From assembly GCA_025450915.1 (NCBI GenBank), contig JANWLH010000128.1, positions 1 to 52,054 on the forward strand: 52,054 nucleotides of DNA, given 5' to 3'. The stretch comes from Candidatus Limnocylindrales bacterium. Its GTDB lineage: Bacteria > Chloroflexota > Limnocylindria > Limnocylindrales > CSP1-4. The first letter of the stretch is position 1; the number at the start of each line of letters is the position of its first letter. The position numbers and the translations under genes are program-made. This document shows, piece by piece, positions 1 through 8,063 of the stretch. Under the pieces are notes generated by a model, which worked only from the letters and a program-made list of their open reading frames with translations, was not told where the DNA came from and searched no databases.

Positions 1-1
1 C

Positions 2-787
2 ATCATCGCGCCGTTCATCGACTCGCTCGTCCTGGTCGACATCCGCGAGTTCCCGCGACCGGGCGATCGGCAGGAGGTCATCACCAAGGACAACGTCGTC
101 GTCGCGGTCAACGCCACGATCTTCACCCAGGTCGTCGACGCCAAGCAGGCGCTCTTCTCGATCGCGAACTTCGATGTCGCGATCGACGCGCTGGCGCGGA
201 CCGCCCTCCGCTCCGTCATCGGGACCCTATCGCTCGACGAGGCGCTGTCCGAGCGCGAACGGATCAACGTCGACGTCCAGGAGCAGATGGAGGCCGTCAC
301 CGACAAGTGGGGCATCCGGATCAACCGGATCGAGATCGTCGAGATCACGCCGCCGCCGCAGATCCTCCAGGCGCTGGCCCTCCAGAAGCAGGCCGACCAG
401 GAGAAGCGGGCCAAGATCCTCCAGTCGGAGGGCCTCCAGCAGGCGGCGGTCAACGTCGCCGACGGCAACCGGCAGGCGGCGATCAAGAGCGCCGAGGGCG
501 AGCGCCAGTCGGCGATCCTGCGCGCCGAGGGCAACCGGCAGGCGGCGATCCTCGAGGCCGAGGGCCGGGCGCAGGCGATCAAGACGGTCTACGACGCGAT
601 CGCCCTGGCGAACCCCAGCCCGACCCTGGTCGCGATCCTCCAGCTCGACACCCTGTCCAAGTTCGCGGCCAGTCCGAACGCCAAGCTGATCATCCCGGCC
701 GAGTCGGCCGCCCTCCTGGGAGCCGCCGCGGCCCTGCGCTCGGTCATGGGCGACGTGCCGACCGAGAGCAATCCGCCGACCGCCTGA
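2..787 (+). CDS. SPFH/band-7 (stomatin-like) membrane scaffold protein, 5' truncated
   Basis: The reading frame is open from base 2, so the N-terminus and its expected membrane anchor lie outside the window; 261 residues are visible. The visible part starts inside an SPFH domain (IAPFIDSLVLVDIRE, then DNVVVAVNATIFTQVVDAKQ, the band-7 core) and runs to about residue 130. A long alanine/glutamate-rich coiled coil follows, built on repeats of the type AEGxRQxAIxxAEG, then a hydrophobic Ala-rich tail. This is the architecture of QmcA/stomatin-type proteins, which oligomerise at the membrane and organise or protect membrane proteins. An NfeD partner often sits upstream in such operons but would be off the window. 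Family assignment is secure; the specific client is unknown. Confidence 0.88.
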   Translation: MIAPFIDSLVLVDIREFPRPGDRQEVITKDNVVVAVNATIFTQVVDAKQALFSIANFDVAIDALARTALRSVIGTLSLDEALSERERINVDVQEQMEAVTDKWGIRINRIEIVEITPPPQILQALALQKQADQEKRAKILQSEGLQQAAVNVADGNRQAAIKSAEGERQSAILRAEGNRQAAILEAEGRAQAIKTVYDAIALANPSPTLVAILQLDTLSKFAASPNAKLIIPAESAALLGAAAALRSVMGDVPTESNPPTA

Positions 788-866
788 GGCGATCTCGGGT
801 TGAGGGTGGGCCGCGGGTCCACCCAGGACCCGTTGCCCGGTCACCTCTCGTATCCTTGGCGATCGA

Positions 867-1985
867 ATGGTGACTGAGCGCGACTATTACGAGATCCTCG
901 AGATCGAGCGGACCGCCGGCGATGCCGAGATCAAGCGATCCTTCCGGCGACTGGCCCAGAAGTGGCATCCCGACGTCAATGCCGACGCCGGCTCCGAGCT
1001 CCGCTTCAAGGAGATCAACGAGGCATACCAGGTCCTGTCCGATCCGACCAAGAAGCAGGCCTACGACATGTTCGGCAAGGCCGGCGTCGACGGCGCCGGC
1101 GCCGGGGCGGGCTTTGCCCAGGGCTTCGGCGGCCTCGGTGACATCTTCGATGCCTTCTTCGGCGGGGCCGCCGCTGGTGGCCGGCGCACGGGCCGGGCCA
1201 ACAGCGGCTCCGATCTTCGCTACGACCTGCGGATCACGTTCGCCGAGGCGGTCCTGGGGACCGACAAGGAGATCGAGTTCCCGGTGCTCGACCGCTGCGC
1301 GACGTGCAACGGGACCGGGGCGAAGCCGGGCAGCGACGTCAAGACCTGCCCCCAGTGCGAGGGCCGCGGCGAGGTCCGCAGCGTTCGCCAGACGATGCTC
1401 GGCCAGATGGTCAACGTCCAGCCCTGCCCGCGTTGCCACGGCGAAGGCCGGATCGTCGAGACGCCGTGCGAGACGTGCCGTGGCGACGGCCGGGTCGAGA
1501 AGCGCAAGAAGATCCGGGTGAACGTGCCCGCGGGAATCGACGAGGGCCACCAGATCCGGCTGTCGGGCGAGGGCGAGGTCGGGCCGCACGGCGGGCCGTC
1601 GGGCAGCCTCTACGTCGCCATTCACATCCAGGCCCACAAGACGCTCAAGCGCGAAGGCACCGAGCTCTTCCTGGAGCGCGAGATCTCGATCGCCCAGGCC
1701 GCGCTCGGGACGCGGGTGACGATCCCGACGATCGAGGGCGACGAGCAGGTCGAGATCAAGCCCGGCACCCAGCCCGGCGCCGAGATCCGGTTGCGCGGCA
1801 AGGGCGTGCCCCACCTCCGGCGGGCCAACGTCCGCGGCGACCTGCACGTCTTCGTGAAGGTGGCCGTGCCGACGAAGCTGAACAAGAAGCAGCGCGAGCT
1901 GCTCGAGGCGCTCGCAGCCGCGTCGGGTGAGGCGGTCACCGGCGGCAGCGGGATCCTCGACCGGGTCAAGGACGCGCTTGGCTGA
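867..1985 (+). CDS. dnaJ: Chaperone protein DnaJ (Hsp40, type I)
   Basis: This 372-residue protein has all domains of a type I Hsp40. There is an N-terminal J domain with the HPD tripeptide at residues 34-36, a Gly/Phe-rich linker (about 72-102), a zinc-finger domain with four CxxCxGxG motifs at 144-151, 161-168, 187-194 and 201-208, and a C-terminal substrate-binding beta domain. It stimulates the DnaK ATPase and delivers unfolded clients in the cytoplasm. ATG at 867 is used; a GTG at 870 is equally possible. A -10-like TATCCT lies at 851-856. No hrcA, grpE or dnaK is present in the window, but the overlapping downstream prmA preserves the common dnaJ-prmA order. Confidence 0.95.
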   Translation: MVTERDYYEILEIERTAGDAEIKRSFRRLAQKWHPDVNADAGSELRFKEINEAYQVLSDPTKKQAYDMFGKAGVDGAGAGAGFAQGFGGLGDIFDAFFGGAAAGGRRTGRANSGSDLRYDLRITFAEAVLGTDKEIEFPVLDRCATCNGTGAKPGSDVKTCPQCEGRGEVRSVRQTMLGQMVNVQPCPRCHGEGRIVETPCETCRGDGRVEKRKKIRVNVPAGIDEGHQIRLSGEGEVGPHGGPSGSLYVAIHIQAHKTLKREGTELFLEREISIAQAALGTRVTIPTIEGDEQVEIKPGTQPGAEIRLRGKGVPHLRRANVRGDLHVFVKVAVPTKLNKKQRELLEALAAASGEAVTGGSGILDRVKDALG

Positions 1986-2958
1986 GGACTCCCGCTCGGA
2001 TGCCGATCCCGGCCCGCCCGACGACGAGGGGCTGAGCGCCGGTGATACCTGGATCGAGCTCTCGGTCCGGGCCGATCTCGAAGCCGTCGAGGCCGTCAGC
2101 GAGATCCTGTCGCGGTTCGCCCCGGGCGGCACGAGCGTCCAGCCGGGGTTCGAGCTGATCGACGAGGGGCTTGGTGCGCGCGTCGATCCGAACCAGCCGG
2201 CGATCGTCCGGGCCTACCTGCCGGGCCGGAACCGGAGCGCCGCGCGGGCCGCCGTTGGTGAGGCCCGCCGGGCCCTCGGCCATCTCCAGGCGTTCGACCT
2301 GCGGCCGATCGGCGAGCTCGAGGTCTCGGTGGTCCACGAGGCCGACTGGGCCCATGCCTGGAAGGCCCATTTCCCGGTCCTGCGGGTCGGCCGGCGGCTC
2401 GTCATCCGGCCCACCTGGCGGCGCCATCGACGATTGCCGGGCGATGTCGTCATGGCCCTCGATCCGGGGATGGCCTTCGGGACCGGCCTCCACCCCACGA
2501 CCCAGCTGTGCCTGGCGGGGATCGAGCATTGGTCGGATGAGGGGCTCATCGCCGGCGCCCGGATCCTCGACGTCGGCTGCGGGTCGGGGATCCTGATGAT
2601 CGCGGCGGGCCTGTTCGGAGCCGGGGAGCTCCACGGGCTCGACACCGATCCGATCGCCGTCGAGGCGAGCGTCGCCAATGCGGCCCGGAACCACCTGGCT
2701 GTGCAGGTTCGAAGCGGCAGCCTGCCGAGCCGGAGCGGCCCGTTCGACCTCGTCGCCGCGAACCTGATCGCGAGCGTCCTGATCGCCCTCGCGGCCGACC
2801 TGGCGGGGGAGCTGCGGCCAGGCGGCCGGCTCCTCGCGTCGGGCATCTTCATCGATCGCGAGCCGGAGGTCCGCGCTGCCCTCGAGGGTGCCGGGCTGCG
2901 CCAGCTCGAGCGCACGGCGGAGGGCGACTGGGTGGCCCTCGACCTCGAGCGGCCGTAG
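1978..2958 (+). CDS. prmA: Ribosomal protein L11 methyltransferase
   Basis: PrmA trimethylates ribosomal protein L11 using S-adenosylmethionine. The family signature AFGTGLHPTT is at about residues 166-175. SAM motif I, LDVGCGSGIL, is at 197-206, followed by an acidic loop (GLDTDP) and the NLIASVL motif IV. An N-terminal substrate-recognition ferredoxin-like domain precedes them. A longer open frame begins at an ATG at 1927 inside dnaJ, but the residues encoded there look like out-of-frame dnaJ sequence. I chose the TTG at 1978, which overlaps the dnaJ stop by 8 nt and gives 326 residues, typical for PrmA. Translational coupling to dnaJ is likely. Confidence 0.9.
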   Translation: MAEDSRSDADPGPPDDEGLSAGDTWIELSVRADLEAVEAVSEILSRFAPGGTSVQPGFELIDEGLGARVDPNQPAIVRAYLPGRNRSAARAAVGEARRALGHLQAFDLRPIGELEVSVVHEADWAHAWKAHFPVLRVGRRLVIRPTWRRHRRLPGDVVMALDPGMAFGTGLHPTTQLCLAGIEHWSDEGLIAGARILDVGCGSGILMIAAGLFGAGELHGLDTDPIAVEASVANAARNHLAVQVRSGSLPSRSGPFDLVAANLIASVLIALAADLAGELRPGGRLLASGIFIDREPEVRAALEGAGLRQLERTAEGDWVALDLERP

Positions 2959-2993
2959 GTCCCGGTCCAGGCGGCCCGCGCTCGAGGCCCGAC

Positions 2994-2999
2994 TACAAT
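2994..2999 (+). promoter_or_regulatory. Candidate -10 element (TACAAT), leaderless
   Basis: TACAAT matches the sigma-70 -10 consensus in 5 of 6 positions. It ends exactly 7 nt before the GTG at 3006, so the expected transcription start coincides with the start codon. No clear -35 is visible. The same geometry occurs before other genes in the window. Confidence 0.5.
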
Positions 3000-3005
3000 C
3001 TGGCC

Positions 3006-3461
3006 GTGCCCTGGCTCCCGATCCTGCTCGTCATCCACATCGGCCTGGCGATCACCTTGCTGACGCCTTCGCTGCTGCTGCCGTTCGCCCTGCGGACGCG
3101 CCGGGCGACGGTCGATTCGGACAATCGATTCGTGCAGCTCCTCTTGCGCATGCAGGATCGGGGCACCCTGGTGATCGGCCTCGGCGTGGCGATCACCGGG
3201 ATCGTCCTGATCCTCGTCCTGGGCTACCGGCTGGCGACCCAGACCTGGCTGCTCGTGGCCCTGGCGATCTACGCGGTCGACCTGGCAATAGCCTTCTTCA
3301 TCCAGCGCCCGAGCCTCCACCGGCTCGTCGGGATCCGGGCCGCCTGGGACGACGAGGTCTGGCGAGCCCGCGCACGCCGGCAGCGCTACATCTCCTACGC
3401 GATGGCCGGCCTCGTCGCGACGATCGGCTTCCTCATGAGCACGAAGCCGGAGCTGTGGTGA
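3006..3461 (+). CDS. Small integral membrane protein, DUF2269-like
   Basis: This 151-residue protein has four predicted membrane helices: about residues 4-28, 53-75, 80-98 and 131-147. A conserved-looking charged segment with a QRPSLHRL motif lies between helices three and four. It resembles small DUF2269-type membrane proteins of unknown function, though the match is by general pattern only. It begins with GTG right after a -10-like box and shares a 4-nt GTGA overlap with the HIT gene downstream, so it heads a three-gene operon (membrane protein, HIT hydrolase, lipoprotein). No catalytic motif is visible. Confidence 0.6.
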   Translation: MPWLPILLVIHIGLAITLLTPSLLLPFALRTRRATVDSDNRFVQLLLRMQDRGTLVIGLGVAITGIVLILVLGYRLATQTWLLVALAIYAVDLAIAFFIQRPSLHRLVGIRAAWDDEVWRARARRQRYISYAMAGLVATIGFLMSTKPELW

Positions 3462-3814
3462 GGGCGGCGGATCCGGCCTGCCTGTTCTGCCGGATCGTCG
3501 CCGGCGAGATCCCGGCGACCCGCGTCCACGACGACGAGGCGCTGATCGCGATCCGGGACATCGCCCCGCGAGCGCCGACGCATGTCCTGTTCATGCCCCG
3601 CGAGCACATCCCCTCGGCGGCCGACCTGACGGCGGACGACGGCCCGATGCTCGGTGCCCTCTTCGGGGCAGCGGCCGAGTTCGCCCGCTCGGAGGGCATC
3701 GCCGATACCGGCTACCGGATGGTCACCAACATCGGCGCGTGGGGTGGCCAGACCGTGGACCATCTCCACGTCCACCTGCTCGGCGGCCGGTCCATGAGCT
3801 GGCCGCCCGGATGA
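3458..3814 (+). CDS. HIT family nucleotide hydrolase/transferase (Hint-like)
   Basis: This 118-residue histidine-triad protein carries the catalytic motif HLHVHLL near the C-terminus and the N-terminal CLFCRIVAGEIPA signature typical of the Hint branch, with two Cys (CLFC) that can bind zinc. Such enzymes hydrolyse nucleoside phosphoramidates such as AMP-lysine. The GTG at 3458 overlaps the preceding stop (GTGA) and gives the usual Hint length. A much longer upstream open frame is a shadow of prmA and the membrane gene. The end overlaps the next start by ATGA. Confidence 0.92.
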   Translation: MRAADPACLFCRIVAGEIPATRVHDDEALIAIRDIAPRAPTHVLFMPREHIPSAADLTADDGPMLGALFGAAAEFARSEGIADTGYRMVTNIGAWGGQTVDHLHVHLLGGRSMSWPPG

Positions 3815-4356
3815 GGTTGTTTCGTGGGTTTGGCGAGCGCCTCGCGGGGCTGACGCTCGTCCTGGTGATGGTCGCCGGCTGCGGCATCGCCGCGAACGGC
3901 GGCGCGGCGCCGACCGTGGCGACCACCCCCCAGGCGAGCCTGAGCGCGACCCTCCAGATCTGCTGGAACCAGCTGACGACGACGCTCAATGCCGCGGGCC
4001 TGCCGCTCATCCATCCGCCGTCGCCCGTCCGGCCGGGCGAGTCACCGTTGCTGACGGCCGCGCCGCGGACCGTCGGCCAGGTGATCCTGCCGGGCGACCC
4101 GGATCACGGCTTCATCGTCCTGTACGAGTTCCCCGACCCGGCCAGCGCCTACACCGCGGCGCAGCAGCAGGCCGCGTACATCGGCGGCGGCGAGGGCCGG
4201 ATCCAGTTCCTGCCCGACAGCCAGTTCACGCTCCGTCAGGACGGCTCGTGCGTGCTCTTCTATGCATGGGCGCCATCGGTCTCGACCGACCCGCGCTCGC
4301 CGGACATTGCCACGGCGCTCCAGACGTTCGGCGTCGGGATCCCGGTCCCGCGCTAG
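3811..4356 (+). CDS. Secreted lipoprotein of unknown function
   Basis: The ATG at 3811 overlaps the HIT stop (ATGA). The 181-residue product starts with a classical lipoprotein signal: basic n-region, hydrophobic stretch LTLVLVMVAGC, lipobox VAGC. A soluble extracytoplasmic domain follows. It is rich in Ala, Pro and Thr, has two further cysteines (CWNQ and SCVLF) and contains no motif I recognise. Co-transcription with the membrane protein and HIT gene is likely. It converges with the acyl-CoA ligase gene, with only 4 nt between the stops. Confidence 0.72.
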   Translation: MRLFRGFGERLAGLTLVLVMVAGCGIAANGGAAPTVATTPQASLSATLQICWNQLTTTLNAAGLPLIHPPSPVRPGESPLLTAAPRTVGQVILPGDPDHGFIVLYEFPDPASAYTAAQQQAAYIGGGEGRIQFLPDSQFTLRQDGSCVLFYAWAPSVSTDPRSPDIATALQTFGVGIPVPR

Positions 4357-4360
4357 ACGA

Positions 4361-6088
4361 TCAGCCCTGGCGGACGGGGAGGGGCTCGTCGACGGCGGCC
4401 CAGGCGCGGACCTGGTCGCGCTTCACCTTGAGGGTGTGGGTCCGGGGAAAGTCCGCCTCCGGCCAGAGCCGCCAGGCCGCGAGCCGCTGGTGGACCGCGA
4501 GGGTGGCATTGGCGGCCTTGACCGCAACCTCGATCTGGGCTCGCAGGGCGGCCGGGTCGATGCCGTCGGCAAGCGGCCCCTGGGCATTGCGGACGGGGAT
4601 GTCGCCGCCCTGCGGCAGGGCGTGGGAGCCCGGTGCGAGGACGATCGCTTCGATCCGGCCCGGCCGCGTCTCGACCACGACGCTGTCGCGGATCCCGGCG
4701 ATCCGCAGGGCGTTCTCGATATCCTCGGGATAGACGTTCAAGCCGTTGGGCAGGACGATGATGTCCTTGGTCCGGCCCATCAGGATCAGGTGGCCCGAGG
4801 CGTCGTGGCGGCCGATGTCGCCGGTCCGATACCAGCCGTCGGGCGTGAACGCCTCGGCCGTTGCCTCCGGCTCGTGCCAGTAGCCCGAGAACAGGGTCGG
4901 GCCACTGACCTGGATCTCGCCGTCCTCGGCGAGGCGGACCTCGATCGGCGGGATCGTCCGGCCGACCGTTCCGAGGCCGTGGTCCTCCTTGGTCGTCACC
5001 GAGGCCATCCCGCATTCGGTCGCCCCGTAGCCCTGCATCACGACCACGCCCAAGTCTTCCCAGGCCTGCTGGAGCTGGGGTGGCAGGAACGCCGCGGCGC
5101 AGACGAGCAGGTTCAGGCCGCCGCCCAGCCGCTGATGGACGCGCCGGAAGATGAGCCGGCGGGCGCGATACGGCAGGCGGCGGGCAATCGCCCGGAGCCG
5201 GTTGAAGTTGGCCACCTGGCCCTGGGCCTCGACCTCGCGTTCGACGGCGCCCCAGAACAGGTCGAGGATCTGGGGCACCACCAGCATCGTCGTGACCCGG
5301 TGGTCGCGGATCGCCTCGAAGATCACCCGCGGATTCCTGCTTCGGACGTACAGGATGTCGCCGCCGACGGTCAGCGCATAGAAGAGCGCGGCGACCTGCT
5401 CCATCAAGTGCGAGAGGGGCAGGAGCGAGACGAGCCGGTGCTCCTGGGGCGGGATCACGTGGTGGATGGCCCCGACGGTCTCGGCGATCATCCGATGGGT
5501 CAGCATCACGCCCTTCGGACTGCCGGTCGTCCCGCTCGTGAAGATGACCTCGAAGAGATCCTCCGGCTGGGGACGTGGCCAGGCCAGGACCTGGGCCTCC
5601 CAATCGGCCGGGAACGCGACGCCCGAGTCGCCCTCGTTCGGCTCCGCGGCGAGGGACTCCACCGTCGAGGTGGGGAAGCGCTCGAGGCGGGCATCGCGGG
5701 GATCGGGCGAGTCCCGCCCGGTGCCGATCGCCAGCCGGCTCGCGTCCGCCCGGGCGGCGATCCGCTCGATCGCGTCGGGTGCCATCCGCAGGTCGAGGGG
5801 CACAACGACCACGCCCGCCCGGATCGCGCCGTAGTAGACGGCGGGCAGCTCGGGCGTCGAGGGCGACCAGGTGAGGAGCCGGTCGCCCGGCTGCAGGCCG
5901 AGGGCCCGCAGGCGCCAGGCGACGATCCGGGTGCGCCGGTCGAGCTCGCGGAAGCTCCAGCGCATCGAGCTCCCATCGTCCCGGCGCAGGCCGAGGGCAG
6001 GCCGATCCCCGTAGCGATTCGCGGCGTCGTCGAGGATGTCAAGGAGGGTGGACCAGCTTGGGCCGGGCCTGGGCGAAGGGTCGGTCAC
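4361..6088 (-). CDS. AMP-dependent acyl-CoA synthetase/ligase
   Basis: This 575-residue member of the adenylate-forming superfamily activates a carboxylate (probably a fatty acid) as acyl-AMP and then transfers it to CoA. Visible motifs in order are the P-loop-like FTSGTTGSPKG (183-193), YGATECG, GWYRTGDIGRHD, and the hinge/C-domain core GRTKDIIVLPNGLNVYPEDIE (21 residues, of which R, K, N and E are the landmarks). A basic lysine-bearing C-terminal segment (TLKVKRD) follows. GTG at 6088 was chosen because further upstream the frame would overlap the divergent hydrolase; residues before it look non-coding. Substrate chain length cannot be told from motifs. Confidence 0.87.
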   Translation of the reverse strand: MTDPSPRPGPSWSTLLDILDDAANRYGDRPALGLRRDDGSSMRWSFRELDRRTRIVAWRLRALGLQPGDRLLTWSPSTPELPAVYYGAIRAGVVVVPLDLRMAPDAIERIAARADASRLAIGTGRDSPDPRDARLERFPTSTVESLAAEPNEGDSGVAFPADWEAQVLAWPRPQPEDLFEVIFTSGTTGSPKGVMLTHRMIAETVGAIHHVIPPQEHRLVSLLPLSHLMEQVAALFYALTVGGDILYVRSRNPRVIFEAIRDHRVTTMLVVPQILDLFWGAVEREVEAQGQVANFNRLRAIARRLPYRARRLIFRRVHQRLGGGLNLLVCAAAFLPPQLQQAWEDLGVVVMQGYGATECGMASVTTKEDHGLGTVGRTIPPIEVRLAEDGEIQVSGPTLFSGYWHEPEATAEAFTPDGWYRTGDIGRHDASGHLILMGRTKDIIVLPNGLNVYPEDIENALRIAGIRDSVVVETRPGRIEAIVLAPGSHALPQGGDIPVRNAQGPLADGIDPAALRAQIEVAVKAANATLAVHQRLAAWRLWPEADFPRTHTLKVKRDQVRAWAAVDEPLPVRQG

Positions 6089-6123
6089 GCTCGACAGGGT
6101 ACCGGGCCGGGCGGCGCTGGGCC

Positions 6124-6129
6124 TAGACT
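6124..6129 (+). promoter_or_regulatory. Candidate -10 element (TAGACT), leaderless
   Basis: TAGACT ends 7 nt before the ATG at 6136, the same spacing as at 2994. The same hexamer recurs at 17656 and 45802, also upstream of genes. A -35 is not obvious. Confidence 0.45.
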
Positions 6130-6135
6130 CAACGC

Positions 6136-6975
6136 ATGAGTGAGGGCTCCGACGCTGCGGTCGCCCCGGACCCACGCTGGACAGCCAGCGGACCGCTCGG
6201 CGCGCCACTGATCGTGATGATCCACCCGACCCGGATGAACCGGACCTACTGGACTCCCCAGGTCGAGGCGCTGGCCCCGACCAATCGCATCCTCGTCATG
6301 GACCTGCCCGGGCATGGCCACCTCGAGCGTGAGCCGTTCACGCTGGCGTCGGCCGTGGCCGTCGTCCGTGCGGCGATCGAAACCGAGCGCGTCGCGATGG
6401 GCGACGCGGTGCCCACCGTGGTCGTTGGCCTCTCGCTCGGCGGCTACGTCGCGATGGCCCTCGCGGCCGAGGCACCCGAGCTCGCCGATGCCCTGGTCCT
6501 CGCGGGCGCGACCGCCGAGCCGACGGGACCCCGGGCCCACCCGTTCCGGGCCCTGGCCCTGGCCTACGAACGGGCCCACCACCTGTCCGTCGGCCGGCTC
6601 ACCGCTGCGTTCATCCGGCGGCGCTATCCCGGTGGCCTGGGCGATCTCCTTGTCACGTCGGGTTTCGCCTATCGAGGCGGGTCTGAGGCCCTCCGTTCAC
6701 TCGCGGGGGAGCCGTTCCTGCCTCGCCTGGCGTCCTATCCGGGCACGGTCGTCCTCGTCAACGGGGCCCGGGACGTCGCCATGCGACCGGGCGAGCGGCG
6801 CTTCCTCGAGAAGGCCCGCCACGGCCGCCTGGTCCGGCTGCCGGGCGCCTACCACCTCTCGAGCCTCGACCGGCCGGCCGAGTTCACCGCGGTGATCCGC
6901 TCCGCAGTCGCGGAGGCGGTCGCTTCAAGGCAGGCCGCCGATCCGGAGACCCCGGCCTCGATCCCGGACCGGTAA
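6136..6975 (+). CDS. Alpha/beta-hydrolase
   Basis: This 279-residue alpha/beta-hydrolase fold protein has a complete candidate triad. The nucleophile elbow GLSLGG places Ser100, Asp213 lies in NGARDVAM, and His240 lies in GAYHLSS. An oxyanion-region HPTRMN motif follows the first core strand, and DLPGHG is typical of the fold. There is no signal peptide, so it is probably cytoplasmic. Substrate is unknown (esterase, lactonase or similar). It is divergent from the acyl-CoA ligase gene, with 47 nt between the two start codons. The stop codon directly abuts the first palindromic repeat. Confidence 0.85.
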   Translation: MSEGSDAAVAPDPRWTASGPLGAPLIVMIHPTRMNRTYWTPQVEALAPTNRILVMDLPGHGHLEREPFTLASAVAVVRAAIETERVAMGDAVPTVVVGLSLGGYVAMALAAEAPELADALVLAGATAEPTGPRAHPFRALALAYERAHHLSVGRLTAAFIRRRYPGGLGDLLVTSGFAYRGGSEALRSLAGEPFLPRLASYPGTVVLVNGARDVAMRPGERRFLEKARHGRLVRLPGAYHLSSLDRPAEFTAVIRSAVAEAVASRQAADPETPASIPDR

Positions 6976-7143
6976 TTCCGGTTTACCAGCCCGGGTAGTG
7001 GTAAGGAAGGATCGACCTCAAACCTGGCTCCCGCAGCCTCCCCGAGCGGCCGATTCGTGCGTGAGTGCCGGCCGCCTGGACTTGAAGCGAGCCCAATCCG
7101 TCTCGACTCCTTGCTTACGACCACCTGGGCTGGTATCTCGGAA
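6976..7143 (+). repeat. Long imperfect palindrome, copy A (168 bp)
   Basis: The element starts one base after the hydrolase stop. The outer 34 bp (6976-7009) match the reverse complement of 7110-7143: TTCCG, TACCAGCCC, GGT and GTAAG are shared in register. A core TTCGTGCGTGAG lies at 7054-7065, centred exactly on the element midpoint (7059.5). Copy B has the same length and the same core offset. Strand is arbitrary because the element is palindromic. Confidence 0.75.
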
Positions 7144-7390
7144 GAATCGGCTGTGGCACCGGCCCCACCTGTCGAATCATTGGCCAGCGCGCCGGTTCAT
7201 CCAGCGGATATATCGCGCAGCCGCCGGCGAGGGGCGCACGTCTCCTGGCCGGCCCGGGGCGCTACGCCGGGCTCGGGAGGGGACGCTCGCCGAGGCGGGC
7301 AAAGATCGTGTCGCGAACCTCGGCGCCTGGAGGTAGCCGGAACGCGTGGTGCCACTCCGGCGCCGTGCACGTAGACCAGCGTGGGCCCGC

Positions 7391-7452
7391 GACGCGCCCT
7401 ATCCCAGCCTCGCTGTTCGAAGCGGATCGCTGCGCCAAGGATAGGGCGCGTC
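7391..7452. repeat. Perfect 14-bp inverted repeat with 34-nt loop
   Basis: GACGCGCCCTATCC at 7391-7404 is the exact reverse complement of 7439-7452. It lies in the non-coding 316-bp interval between palindromes A and B. There is no T-run after it, so it is not an obvious intrinsic terminator. Otherwise I see no convincing gene in 7144-7459. Confidence 0.7.
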
Positions 7453-7459
7453 ACGGTTC

Positions 7460-7627
7460 TTCCGGTCTACCAACCGGGGTGGTGGTAAGGAAGATTCAGA
7501 CGGTCGTCGCCTTGGCCGGCGGACGTCCGCGAGTCGATTCGTGCGTGCGGATGCATCTCGTCGGCCCGAAGTGGCCTGGATCCGGCTCCATTCCTTCCTT
7601 ACCACCACACCCGCTGGTATCTCGGAA
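7460..7627 (+). repeat. Long imperfect palindrome, copy B (168 bp)
   Basis: The arms are 7460-7493 and 7594-7627. GTGGTGGTAAGGAAG on the left matches the reverse complement of the right arm almost perfectly. The core CGATTCGTGCGTG (7535-7547) is identical to that in copy A at the same offset (75 bp from the left end). The right-arm flank GGTATCTCGGAAGAATCGGC is also identical in A and B. The copies differ elsewhere, so they are diverged homologues, not a recent duplication. Confidence 0.75.
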
Positions 7628-7674
7628 GAATCGGCAGCCGACGGCCGATCTGGGGGGTGGATCGCCCTCAGAAA

Positions 7675-7832
7675 CTGGCGAATATCAGTCCCCGTAGTGA
7701 TAGTCCGGATCCGAACCCCTCCCGAGCCTCGGACGAGCCCGGCTCGTGCACGAACCAGCGCGCCGTATCCACCACATCGCCGGATTCGGGGTCGAATCTC
7801 CGCGCAGCACCACGTCCACTAGTAATCGCCAG
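7675..7832 (+). repeat. Long imperfect palindrome, copy C (about 158 bp, diverged)
   Basis: The left arm (about 7675-7703) resembles the left arm of A without gaps over about 23 bp (shared CAG, CC, GTAGTG, TA). It pairs with 7804-7832 (reverse complement CTGGCGATTACTAG and so on). The centre has the palindrome CTCGTGCACGAA (7743-7754), a variant of the A/B core, about 5 bp from the midpoint. The remaining 7833-7922 shows no gene. Confidence 0.55.
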
Positions 7833-7922
7833 GTTCCGCGCCGGCGCGGGGGCCAGGCCCGTGCCGTGGCGCGGCGCGGCCCAGACCCCAGCCACTCCTC
7901 GGGAATAGGCAACTGAGCGTGG

Positions 7923-7951
7923 TTGACCGACCGGGAGGCCTCGTCTATGCT
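7923..7951 (+). promoter_or_regulatory. Sigma-70-type promoter of rpsU
   Basis: TTGACC (7923-7928), a 17-nt spacer, and TATGCT (7946-7951) form the best -35/-10 pair seen in the window. The predicted start near 7958 gives a leader of roughly 105 nt before rpsU. Confidence 0.7.
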
Positions 7952-7967
7952 CCGCCAGCCGTTCGAC

Positions 7968-8058
7968 GAGCGTGGATTCCACGCTCCCGAAGCCTCCTCG
8001 GGCCCCTCCGGCCACGAGCCCGAAGAGTGCAGCTGACCCTGGCCGTAGGAGGTGATCC
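7968..8058 (+). promoter_or_regulatory. Structured rpsU leader with perfect 12-nt Shine-Dalgarno
   Basis: Two hairpins precede the gene. GAGCGTGG-ATT-CCACGCTC (7968-7986) has 8 perfect pairs and a 3-nt loop. TCGGGC (7998-8003) pairs with GCCCGA (8018-8023). Then AGGAGGTGATCC (8047-8058) is complementary over 12 nt to the canonical bacterial 16S 3' tail (GGATCACCTCCT). Such an extreme site suggests regulation through the anti-SD, as reported for rpsU in Flavobacterium. Confidence 0.65.
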
Positions 8059-8063
8059 GGGAA

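Noticed and set aside
4262-6139. A 625-codon plus-strand frame antisense to the acyl-CoA ligase gene
   Set aside because: GC-rich antisense shadow; the minus-strand product has complete adenylate-forming motifs, and this frame has none.
7262-7454. Minus-strand open stretches between palindromes A and B, including a 7197-7454 frame and a second frame reading WHHAFRLPPGAEVRDTIFARL
   Set aside because: They look protein-like over a few residues but have no good start or ribosome site and are in different frames. At most a decayed gene remnant; not strong enough to list.
6976-7832. Palindromes A-C as integron attC sites or a CRISPR array
   Set aside because: No GTTRRRY-type attC core sites, no cassette ORFs and no integrase; the spacing is irregular and the units are far longer than CRISPR repeats.
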